A stretch of DNA of 64,000 nt from a virus: positions 1 to 64,000 of the IMG/VR virus record IMGVR_UViG_3300022921_001344; one strand, written 5' to 3'. Positions 41,847-48,605 of this stretch are shown in pieces. The position numbers were made by a program, and so were the translations under genes. The notes under the pieces were generated by a model. That model was not told the origin of the DNA and made no database searches. It saw nothing but the letters and a program-made list of their open reading frames with translations. Positions within the stretch are counted from its first letter, which is position 1. Each line of letters starts with the position of its first letter.

Positions 41847-42662
41847 TCCTCTTAAACTTCCTAGGTGTTTACCTCTGATATCAACAAAGTTTTTATTATT
41901 ATAAACAGTTTCATAAAAATTATTTTGTGTTATATTTTTACTAAAAATATTTAATAAGTCTGCATGACATTGTTCTCCTATATGTTGTACATCTTCGTTG
42001 TAAAACTCAGGTAAAAATTCTTTAACATATTTTAAATACATTTCTATAGTTGGATGTAACTCTTGTTCCAAATTTTCATCTATCCTAAAATTATATAAAT
42101 CATCTTTAGTAAATCCAAATTCTTCAACCATATACCAAACAGGAAAGGCTTCATCTAATAAATCTATATACCTAAACTCTGATACATCATAATCAAAAAT
42201 ATCTAAATCATCTGTACCTTCTTGTAAATTTCCAGATAAAGGCATAGCATTTAATAATTTATATTTTACACCGGTACTATCTAATAATTGCTTAACAGCA
42301 TTAACGGAACTCCAACTATCCATAAGACCCCATTCTAAACTCCAGTGATTTTTCTTCCACATGTCATTGTAAATATCGTTGTTTGTTGGAAGGTAAACAG
42401 GTCCTCTGGAAGGCCATTTAAGATCAGTAAGCCACACATCGTTTCTGAGGAAACTAGTAAACATAACTAATACTGTGTCGTCGGGTGTAAATTTTTTATG
42501 ATGGTTTGCTTCATAAACCATTTGTTGTATAAAACGATTGCCCATACCTGATAGGCCTAGATTATAAAATTCTTTGAATTGTGATCCTACAAGATCAGCC
42601 CAAGTGGGGTAATGGTAACCTGTACAACTACATCCAAATGTAAATAATCTATTTTTCTTCAT
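41832..42662 (-). CDS. SGNH/GDSL hydrolase-like protein
   Basis: 276 residues. FTFGCSCTGYHYPTWADLV gives a GxSxT block I, GLSGMGNRF a block II/III-like Gly-Asn, and LHPTIEMYLKYV a block V His. A Ser-His hydrolase acting on acylated sugars is possible; the Ser and His are visible but the Asp is uncertain. Similar genes occur beside glycan genes in phages. Its 3' end overlaps the opposite gene. Confidence 0.55.
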   Translation of the reverse strand: MKKNRLFTFGCSCTGYHYPTWADLVGSQFKEFYNLGLSGMGNRFIQQMVYEANHHKKFTPDDTVLVMFTSFLRNDVWLTDLKWPSRGPVYLPTNNDIYNDMWKKNHWSLEWGLMDSWSSVNAVKQLLDSTGVKYKLLNAMPLSGNLQEGTDDLDIFDYDVSEFRYIDLLDEAFPVWYMVEEFGFTKDDLYNFRIDENLEQELHPTIEMYLKYVKEFLPEFYNEDVQHIGEQCHADLLNIFSKNITQNNFYETVYNNKNFVDIRGKHLGSLRGLDKR

Positions 42663-43329
42663 CCAATATATTGATTCTATTAATAATTGTTTCCATACCG
42701 TTATGGTACCTTCCTTTGGACTGTGACTTCACATATCCCTCTATATTTATAACAGAATTTTTATTGATATTCTTTCCATGAAAAAACTTTAATATATGTT
42801 TGTCATCAACACTACAAGTAATTAGATAACTCATAGTTCTAGGAATATATCTAACAAACTCTACCTTAGCATTAAACTTGCCTCTTTGTTTATACTCTCC
42901 TAAAATCTGACTTGTTCTAGAAAGTTCTGCCTCTCTGGTTGTCCAATTATCTTGTTCTATTTTATTAAGATATACTTTTGGTAAACTTGCTGAAATTCCA
43001 ATCTTATCTTTGGTTATAATTTCTGATGATACCAATTTAAGAACATTAGTTTCAAATTCTGTTAGTTCTCTTTCAATTGCCTTAAATGTAAGACCTTTTA
43101 GATAATCGATAATTTCTATTGCTTCTTTTGTGTCTTCCTCAGTCACATTTAATTTAAAATCACTAAAAAAATGATTATATAATAATTCAGTATTACTTGT
43201 AATATCTTTGTATTTAAGATCATACTTAGATTGATCCTTTTTTACAAATCCTTTATTATACCTAAATGCAGAACAACTTGCGGATATTACGTCTAGTGTT
43301 TTTAAACCTGATAATTGATTTGATTCCAT
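42649..43329 (-). CDS. Hypothetical phage protein, 226 aa
   Basis: 226 residues. Helical N-terminal two thirds; the last 70 residues (VEFVRYIPRTMSYLITCSVDDKHILKFFHG...NINIEGYVKSQ) read like a five-stranded OB-type beta domain, so nucleic acid binding is possible. Own strong promoter at 43352-43380. Family not recognised. Confidence 0.65.
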   Translation of the reverse strand: MESNQLSGLKTLDVISASCSAFRYNKGFVKKDQSKYDLKYKDITSNTELLYNHFFSDFKLNVTEEDTKEAIEIIDYLKGLTFKAIERELTEFETNVLKLVSSEIITKDKIGISASLPKVYLNKIEQDNWTTREAELSRTSQILGEYKQRGKFNAKVEFVRYIPRTMSYLITCSVDDKHILKFFHGKNINKNSVINIEGYVKSQSKGRYHNGMETIINRINILDEEK

Positions 43330-43351
43330 TTCTACTCTCCTATAAAACTAT

Positions 43352-43380
43352 ATGATAACAAAAATATATGTTTTTGTCAA
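43352..43380 (-). promoter_or_regulatory. Sigma70-like early promoter
   Basis: Minus strand TTGACA, 17 bases, TATCAT, 23 bases before the ATG at 43329, with an AGGAGAG ribosome site. Confidence 0.75.
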
Positions 43381-43713
43381 CTAGTCTATAAAAACATTTG
43401 CAAAAAGTTTTTGGGTAGTATTATTCATAAATTTTTTTAATTTTCCTAAATCTACAATAATTTCTATAGCATCTATTTCGTCTTTAAATTTTGAAATTTC
43501 AACTATTCTTTCTACTTTATTTAAATTTATATCCTCTTTGAAAAGATTGAGTGGGACTTCAAATATTTGATCTTTATTATATATGATATTAATCATATAG
43601 ATAAAGTCTATTGGAATTTGTTTGGGGACTACTTCAAGGAGAAGTTCTCTTAAAGAATCTCCTCCTTTAGTATTTTTTGCTAAGAGCACAATTTTGGTGC
43701 CCTTTTCTGCCAT
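43381..43713 (-). CDS. Hypothetical phage protein, 110 aa
   Basis: 110 residues, MAEKGTKIVLLAKNTKGGDSLRELLLEVVPKQIP at the start and a mixed alpha/beta remainder. Overlaps the next gene upstream by one base. Not assigned to a family. Confidence 0.65.
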   Translation of the reverse strand: MAEKGTKIVLLAKNTKGGDSLRELLLEVVPKQIPIDFIYMINIIYNKDQIFEVPLNLFKEDINLNKVERIVEISKFKDEIDAIEIIVDLGKLKKFMNNTTQKLFANVFID

Positions 43714-44300
43714 TATGATTTCTTTTTAGTTGAAGATTTCTTTGGCTTTAAACTAGGGTCTAGTTTATAGGCCTCTGATTTCTTTGATTCTGCATCATCT
43801 AAAAGTGCTTTTGCATCTTGTTCTAATAATTCTGCTTGAACTAAAAGACTTTCTGCTACACTGGCGTCTGGTGCCACTGCTTCTGCAGACTCACTTATTG
43901 GTTGTGTGTCTACACTAACAGGATCTGTTTTAGGAGGTGTGTAACCGCCTTCTAGTTTATTGATTTCAGCATTTACTTCTTTAAGTGAAACTTTATCACT
44001 TGGTGTAGGTGTTAAAAATACTAGATCAACTGATACTTTCTGCAATTTTTTACTAAAATGTAAATCATTTAACATATTAGACCCGTCTGTAAATTGTCTT
44101 CTTGATAGTACATCAGCAATATTGTTGCTTTCTTGTGCTTCAGCACTTTGTACTACATTCATTAAATCATCATGTTTTTGATCAGTTAAAGAATTAGACT
44201 CTACAATTAAACAGTTTTCAGGTTCATTAGGTACTTCTCTGAAGACAACCACACATGGTTTTTCTCCAATCTTACCTACATGTTTCATTAAATTTGCCAT
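43713..44300 (-). CDS. Hypothetical phage protein, 195 aa
   Basis: 195 residues. N-terminal domain MANLMKHVGKIGEKPCVVVFREVP...ENCLIVESNSL is characteristic of a protein seen in many T4-like marine phages. The second half is low-complexity, Ala/Glu/Ser rich, ending in a lysine cluster. Function unknown, possibly a virion-associated protein. Confidence 0.68.
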   Translation of the reverse strand: MANLMKHVGKIGEKPCVVVFREVPNEPENCLIVESNSLTDQKHDDLMNVVQSAEAQESNNIADVLSRRQFTDGSNMLNDLHFSKKLQKVSVDLVFLTPTPSDKVSLKEVNAEINKLEGGYTPPKTDPVSVDTQPISESAEAVAPDASVAESLLVQAELLEQDAKALLDDAESKKSEAYKLDPSLKPKKSSTKKKS

Positions 44301-44302
44301 GA

Positions 44303-44587
44303 TTACTCCTGACTTTCTTCGTTTTGCTCAGCCGCTTCTTGCTCAGCTCTTTCTTCTTGTTGTTTAGCAACAAAACCTAAAAATGTTTGTAGTTTATCAA
44401 AAACTGCACCCACTTGGCTAAGTTCAGCACCTCTAAAGGCACCTCTACCACTTGCTAGGTCAACAATATTTGCAAGTAATTGCAAATCGTTTAGACTAAT
44501 ACTTTCTGGAGCACCTGCTTCAGCATCTGCTATTGGTTGCTCAACATTTTCAGTATTAACTTCTTCTGTTTTATTTTCTTTGGCCAT
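44303..44587 (-). CDS. Hypothetical phage protein, 94 aa
   Basis: 94 residues; acidic ends around a core SLNDLQLLANIVDLASGRGAFRGAELSQVGAVFDKLQTFLGF, a pattern found in small proteins of T4-like marine phages. Late promoter GTTAAATA upstream and AGGAG ribosome site. Function unknown. Confidence 0.68.
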   Translation of the reverse strand: MAKENKTEEVNTENVEQPIADAEAGAPESISLNDLQLLANIVDLASGRGAFRGAELSQVGAVFDKLQTFLGFVAKQQEERAEQEAAEQNEESQE

Positions 44588-44611
44588 TTTAACTCCTAAT
44601 TTATATGCTAC

Positions 44612-44619
44612 TATTTAAC
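44612..44619 (-). promoter_or_regulatory. Late promoter variant (GTTAAATA)
   Basis: GTTAAATAGTAG on the minus strand, 24 bases before the ATG at 44587. It shares 12 bases with the two plus-strand leaderless sites, but here a leader with AGGAG follows. Confidence 0.55.
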
Positions 44620-44650
44620 ATAAGTTTTAATTTTTAATCAATAAAAATGG

Positions 44651-44944
44651 TTATTTTTTTATACGATCTATACCAATTGATGTATTATAGAAAGAAATAA
44701 AGTTTTCTTTATCTAATGCTGTCTCAAAATACACGTCTATAGTTATATGTCCGTAAGTATTTTCTGTAGTATAATACACTAAGCCTTCTGGAACTTCTTT
44801 TATATAATCAAAAATATCATAGTCTTCACTATTATCTTTTTTTAATTCACATATAACCTTATTTCTTAACATGTTCACAAAGACTTCATTACCATGCAGA
44901 TTTTTCCAATCACTATCATTTAAAACTGTTGTCTTCTTAATCAT
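44651..44944 (-). CDS. Hypothetical phage protein, 97 aa
   Basis: 97 residues; GLVYYTTENTYGHITIDVYFETALDKENFISFYN suggests a compact ferredoxin-like or RRM-like fold. Overlaps the SDR-like gene upstream by 8 bases. No family. Confidence 0.6.
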   Translation of the reverse strand: MIKKTTVLNDSDWKNLHGNEVFVNMLRNKVICELKKDNSEDYDIFDYIKEVPEGLVYYTTENTYGHITIDVYFETALDKENFISFYNTSIGIDRIKK

Positions 44945-45572
44945 AAAGTCCGTCAGAAGGATAGGTTATATAACCCATTTTGTTATCATCTTTAGCAATA
45001 CCATACAGCCAAGATTTTTCTTTATTTTTATCAAGTATGAGATTTGCCATATATTTTGGCCATTGAAAAATGTCTTCAAACTGAGCAGGACACATTCCAT
45101 ACGAATCTATACCATACTGTCTTTGTGTTTGTATAATTTGATAATCCAATGCTCTAAGCATTTTATATTGTAACAAATCTTTATCTACAGGATTTTGGTC
45201 TCTGGCAACCTGGCTTGTTATATGACATATTTGTCCTTTAAACTTATTACTAATTAACCAGTCAAACAAATATACTTTAAAAAAGTTTGTATCTAGACTA
45301 TTGTGGAACCATTCCCCAAATATTAGTTTTTGTGTATCTATATTTTGCTTATGGATGGGACGATTCATTTCAAAAGGCATACCAATATTGATATTGAAAA
45401 CAACTATATCTGGTATTTTTAAATTGCTTGCCTTTAAATCTATAAATGATTTAGGGTCTTTATAATTTACATTACTTCTGCCAAAAGTATGAACTTCAGT
45501 GACATGTTGCTCGAATTCTGACACCATGGCTTGGCCAAAGTCTGAACTTGTTCCAAATACCCAAACAATCAT
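44937..45572 (-). CDS. SDR-like Rossmann protein, 211 aa
   Basis: 211 residues. VWVFGTSSDFGQAM (residues 3-16) is an SDR-type NAD(P) motif and ICHITSQVARDQNPV holds the expected Ser strand. The catalytic Tyr-x3-Lys is changed to QYKMLRAL, with Arg in place of Lys, so dehydrogenase activity is uncertain. It overlaps the VWA protein gene by 4 bases. Confidence 0.65.
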   Translation of the reverse strand: MIVWVFGTSSDFGQAMVSEFEQHVTEVHTFGRSNVNYKDPKSFIDLKASNLKIPDIVVFNINIGMPFEMNRPIHKQNIDTQKLIFGEWFHNSLDTNFFKVYLFDWLISNKFKGQICHITSQVARDQNPVDKDLLQYKMLRALDYQIIQTQRQYGIDSYGMCPAQFEDIFQWPKYMANLILDKNKEKSWLYGIAKDDNKMGYITYPSDGLYD

Positions 45573-46885
45573 TCGCCTTTTCTTTCATAAGGTACAGTTA
45601 TACCAAACGGTGATTCGGGTGTTTTGCCTCCATATCCACCTCCATGTACAATAAACAATGTATCACAGTAAGTTTCGTCTCCCCAACTGCCCCAAGGATA
45701 ACCATCTGTAAACATCACAAACTTCTTAGGTTGTATGCCTTCTTCTTTCATGTAATCAAAACAGCAATCAAATTCAGTACCACCGCCACCGGCTAATTCG
45801 TACTCCATAAAATCACCCATATCAGTTTCAGTAAATACTTTAGGATTATGAACCTCAGTATCAAAACAGAATAAATGAATTTTAAAATCAGTATATTGAT
45901 CCATAATACCTTTAACTTCACTTAAAAAGTCTCTAGCCATAGCATCATCAATAGACCCTGACATATCTAATGCTAATGCAATATCTATTGTTGTTTCTCT
46001 ATCTAATCCTGGTAAATAGAATCCGTCATTTAAACCCTTTCTACTTGGATTCATCCAGGTATAGTCACTTTTAACAACACTCTGTATTTGCATAGCAAGT
46101 AACTGTCTCCAGTCTAATTGTGGATTTATTAAATGGTCTAGTAATCTTTTAACACCACTTGGTAAGTTACCAGCACCAGCCGCCTTTGCGGCTTGCATAG
46201 TAGCATTCTGGAACTCTTGTTTAATTTGTTCCTTTTCTTCAGCAGTATATTTTTCAGGACCTTTACTGGCTTCCCCTTCTGTGTTTCCCTCTGCTCCTTC
46301 ACCTGAACCAGGGTCGTCTCCTTCTTCTCTATCTATATGTATATCCAAAGTAGTTTCAATAATTTGTCCGTTCTTTTCCATTTCTTCAAATAATTGATCG
46401 TATATTTCTTCAGATACCATACCCCTGTATTTCCAATCATGACATATTTGCACTAATTTAATTTCTTCACCAACACGACCATCTATAAGATCTGCATTAA
46501 TAACATAGTCGTTTGCAATATTCCAAAGTACAGGGTGTCTGTCGCCACGTCTATCAGCATCCATATGATCATATACACAATGTAATACTTCATGCCCAAC
46601 AAGGAATACAAGTTCCTGATCTGATAATGCGGCAATAAAATTTTTGTTATAATAGAAATATTTGCCGTCAGTTGCGGCAGTAGGACACCATTCTGTAGCA
46701 TCTTTAAGTAAAAGTCTAGTAGCAAGATTACCAAAGAAAGGTGCTGACATAAGCATTTCTATTCTGGCTTTGATAATTCTATCTACAATTTCTTCGTTTG
46801 ATAATGTAGTTTCTGGTATTTCGACAGATAATTTAGGTGCTCTATCTGATGCATTACCTTTTGCTTTAACTTTTGTATCTGTCAT
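45569..46885 (-). CDS. VWA-like metallopeptidase-type protein (MoxR partner)
   Basis: 438 residues. N-terminal metallopeptidase-like domain with HEVLHCVYDH (HExxH) near residue 98, an acidic linker, then a VWA domain with MIDAS DMSGS near residue 300 and GGGGTEFD. This is the VWA-like/DUF2201 layout that pairs with MoxR-type AAA+ proteins. The presumed partner is at 19831-20937, about 25 kb away but with the same promoter and leader type. Such pairs insert metals or remodel complexes; the target is unknown. Confidence 0.82.
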   Translation of the reverse strand: MTDTKVKAKGNASDRAPKLSVEIPETTLSNEEIVDRIIKARIEMLMSAPFFGNLATRLLLKDATEWCPTAATDGKYFYYNKNFIAALSDQELVFLVGHEVLHCVYDHMDADRRGDRHPVLWNIANDYVINADLIDGRVGEEIKLVQICHDWKYRGMVSEEIYDQLFEEMEKNGQIIETTLDIHIDREEGDDPGSGEGAEGNTEGEASKGPEKYTAEEKEQIKQEFQNATMQAAKAAGAGNLPSGVKRLLDHLINPQLDWRQLLAMQIQSVVKSDYTWMNPSRKGLNDGFYLPGLDRETTIDIALALDMSGSIDDAMARDFLSEVKGIMDQYTDFKIHLFCFDTEVHNPKVFTETDMGDFMEYELAGGGGTEFDCCFDYMKEEGIQPKKFVMFTDGYPWGSWGDETYCDTLFIVHGGGYGGKTPESPFGITVPYERKGE

Positions 46886-46914
46886 TAGTTACTCCTTAAT
46901 TTAACTATAATATT

Positions 46915-46942
46915 ATTATAGCAAAATTATAACTTTTGTCAA
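46915..46942 (-). promoter_or_regulatory. Sigma70-like early promoter of the VWA gene
   Basis: Minus strand TTGACA, 16 bases, TATAAT, both boxes perfect, 30 bases before the ATG at 46885. Leader AAATTAAGGAGTAA resembles the moxR leader. The -35 overlaps the end of the HAD gene. Confidence 0.85.
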
Positions 46943-47547
46943 GACTTTTTAACTATAATATTGTATATTTCTTCCCAATTTTTTACAACTGTTGCTGAAC
47001 CCTTATAGTCCATATTATGTCCGTGTTCCATTAAAATACCGTTGAGACCGGAATCAATACCCCATTGAACATTTTCTGTTTTATCCTCAATCCAATAATT
47101 ACCAGGATATTTTTTGCCGTATTCTAATAAAATCTCATCCTTATCTGCACCTGTATCTAAACAAATCACGTCAATAAATGCATCTCCCATTAATTTTTTA
47201 AGATTTCTTTCTCTTAACTGTTTGGCATAAGGGTCTAAACTTAGACTTGTAATTGCTAAAAAATAATAACCATGTTGTTCGTTTAATTTCTTAATAAAAA
47301 ACTGTGCATCTCTTAAAGGAGGTAAAAATCCAATGGCCGCACTTTCGTTAAATTGTTTGACTAATTTGCTCCCTTGTTCATAAGACATACCGTATCTTTC
47401 GCCTATGTTATACATGTATTGATAGTTATCAACTAATTCATGTCCATGATGTTGCATCCAGACATTGAATCCTTCCTCCCAATCCAAAATAACACCGTCT
47501 ATGTCTGTTAAAATTATTTTATTCTTTCTTATATTCTTAAATTTCAT
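46939..47547 (-). CDS. HAD-superfamily 5'(3')-nucleotidase-like phosphatase
   Basis: 202 residues. DIDGVILDW (nucleophile Asp in DxDG), AITSLS as motif II, and the acidic IEDKTENVQWGIDSG as motif IV. Size and motifs suit a small HAD phosphatase such as a 5'(3')-deoxyribonucleotidase, useful for nucleotide pool control. Own early promoter. Confidence 0.75.
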   Translation of the reverse strand: MKFKNIRKNKIILTDIDGVILDWEEGFNVWMQHHGHELVDNYQYMYNIGERYGMSYEQGSKLVKQFNESAAIGFLPPLRDAQFFIKKLNEQHGYYFLAITSLSLDPYAKQLRERNLKKLMGDAFIDVICLDTGADKDEILLEYGKKYPGNYWIEDKTENVQWGIDSGLNGILMEHGHNMDYKGSATVVKNWEEIYNIIVKKS

Positions 47548-47553
47548 GTGTCC

Positions 47554-47582
47554 ATTATACTAGTATTTTGATAAAAAGTCAA
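47554..47582 (-). promoter_or_regulatory. Sigma70-like early promoter of the HAD gene
   Basis: Minus strand TTGACT, 17 bases, TATAAT, only 7 bases before the ATG at 47547, so the leader would be near zero; the box is back-to-back with the plus-strand late promoter at 47591. Confidence 0.7.
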
Positions 47583-47590
47583 GCAAATTT

Positions 47591-47598
47591 GTTAAATA
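47591..47598 (+). promoter_or_regulatory. Late promoter variant (GTTAAATA), apparently leaderless
   Basis: GTTAAATA, GTAGT, then the ATG at 47604. Identical over 18 bases to the site before the gene at 40548. No Shine-Dalgarno between box and ATG. Confidence 0.6.
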
Positions 47599-47603
47599 GT
47601 AGT

Positions 47604-48194
47604 ATGGCAATAAAAAAACATACAGTTTTCCCAAACTACTTATTTGAAAAACAACTTATTTTACCAGAAGAAGTTAAAGAATCTTTGCTATCAGAAAGAA
47701 ACGAAATATCCAAAGCAGGTTCAACTATAGAAACAAATTTTGGTTGGGCAACAAATAAGGAATACCCATTAGGAAAGGGACATCAGAAACTTTGTAAACT
47801 TGTTAGCCATCATTTCATAAGTGAGTGCGATAGCATTCTACCAACAAAGACAAATAATGTTCAAGTATGTAATCCGTATATGTTAAGTATATCACCAGGG
47901 CACTCATATAATGTAAATATAGAACCCATGAGATGGTATAATGCATTATTCTTTTTACAAACAACAGATAAAGGTTCGCATTTGTATCTAAATAATTTTA
48001 GTGAAAAATTATATGCACAACAAAACACACAGGAATCTACCTTTGTTGTAAAACCTAAAACAAATAAAGTTGTTTATTTTCCAAGCCATTTACCATGGGG
48101 TATGTCAGCAAATATGAGTATGATAGACACGGTAGTACTTTGTTTGACGTTTAGAATTGCTGTCAAAGAACCAGACCCCTCAAGAAAAAATTAG
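47604..48194 (+). CDS. Beta-helix (2OG-oxygenase-like) protein, 196 aa
   Basis: 196 residues from the ATG at 47604. YNALFFLQTTDKGSHLYLNNFS and VVYFPSHLPWGMSAN...VVLCLTFRI have the strand order of the jelly-roll part of 2OG oxygenases, including a distal His. The usual HxD is not clear (HSYN instead). It may be a divergent oxygenase or a binding domain. Stands alone on the plus strand under a late promoter, next to the tail-fibre genes. Confidence 0.5.
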   Translation: MAIKKHTVFPNYLFEKQLILPEEVKESLLSERNEISKAGSTIETNFGWATNKEYPLGKGHQKLCKLVSHHFISECDSILPTKTNNVQVCNPYMLSISPGHSYNVNIEPMRWYNALFFLQTTDKGSHLYLNNFSEKLYAQQNTQESTFVVKPKTNKVVYFPSHLPWGMSANMSMIDTVVLCLTFRIAVKEPDPSRKN

Positions 48195-48197
48195 ATA

Positions 48198-48215
48198 AGA
48201 GGGCCGAAGCCCCCT
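48198..48215 (-). terminator. Terminator-like hairpin with UUCG loop
   Basis: Minus strand AGGGGGC, TTCG, GCCCTCT (one G-U pair), then a TATCTAATTTTTT tract. It ends the transcript of the 49-residue gene and may also stop the converging plus-strand gene, whose stop is 4 bases away. Confidence 0.7.
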
Positions 48216-48225
48216 TAAATTTACC

Positions 48226-48375
48226 TTAAGGATAGTAAGGATTATCTGTAATATATGCAGGTAACTCGCTTTTCTTACTTTCTCTAATACTGTTTTTCAC
48301 ATTATTAGTTAAGTGTTTTTCCTTAAGAGATTTTTTGACTGCTCTTATAAAGAGCCTTGATTGATATTTAGTCAT
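48226..48375 (-). CDS. Small basic protein, 49 aa
   Basis: 49 residues from the ATG at 48375, with AAAGGAG six bases upstream; a longer frame to 48414 has no ribosome site. Lys/Arg-rich helix (SRLFIRAVKKSLKEKHL) and a YITDNPYYP tail. It has a long structured leader with a two-copy repeat. Function unknown. Confidence 0.6.
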   Translation of the reverse strand: MTKYQSRLFIRAVKKSLKEKHLTNNVKNSIRESKKSELPAYITDNPYYP

Positions 48376-48393
48376 GTCATCTCCTTTTACAAA

Positions 48394-48485
48394 GATGCGT
48401 TCCTTCGGTATCATTACCTACTTCCGTCTGTTTCCAGATGAACGTAATTAATGCGTTCCTTCGTCACAATTGACTACTTCCGTTC
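48394..48485 (-). repeat. Two-copy direct repeat in a 5' leader
   Basis: Two copies of about 33 bases, read on the minus strand as ACGGAAGTAG, a variable 11-12 bases, then GAAGGAACGCAT. The copies lie at about 48395-48427 and 48451-48482, upstream of the 49-residue gene. They may be folded RNA elements or protein-binding sites. Confidence 0.6.
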
Positions 48486-48514
48486 ACTGCTACATTTAGA
48501 GTGAATGAACGAAT

Positions 48515-48530
48515 GTAACTTGCGTTACAT
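48515..48530 (-). promoter_or_regulatory. Inverted repeat near the 5' end of the leader
   Basis: TGTAAC-GCAA-GTTACA, a perfect 6-bp stem with a four-base loop. It lies right at or after the presumed transcription start for the 49-residue gene. An mRNA hairpin or an operator. Confidence 0.5.
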
Positions 48531-48555
48531 ATATTATTTATGTTTTTAGAGTCAA
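48528..48555 (-). promoter_or_regulatory. Possible promoter of the 49-residue gene
   Basis: Minus strand TTGACT, 16 bases, TATATG. An ATAAATA late-type core lies within the spacer at 48535-48541, so an alternative reading is a late promoter. About 150 bases of leader would follow. Confidence 0.45.
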
Positions 48556-48561
48556 AAGAAA

Positions 48562-48577
48562 GGGCCTAATTAGGCCC
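48562..48577 (-). terminator. Rho-independent terminator after the tail-fibre gene
   Basis: Perfect 16-base palindrome GGGCCTAATTAGGCCC, then TTTCTTTT on the minus strand, 28 bases after the stop at 48606. Confidence 0.82.
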
Positions 48578-48605
48578 CTTCTAAAGTTTTTATACTAACT
48601 TACCG

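Noticed and set aside
48394-48485. CRISPR-like repeat
   Set aside because: Only two copies with a conserved block interrupted by variable bases, in a 5' leader; no third copy or cas gene.
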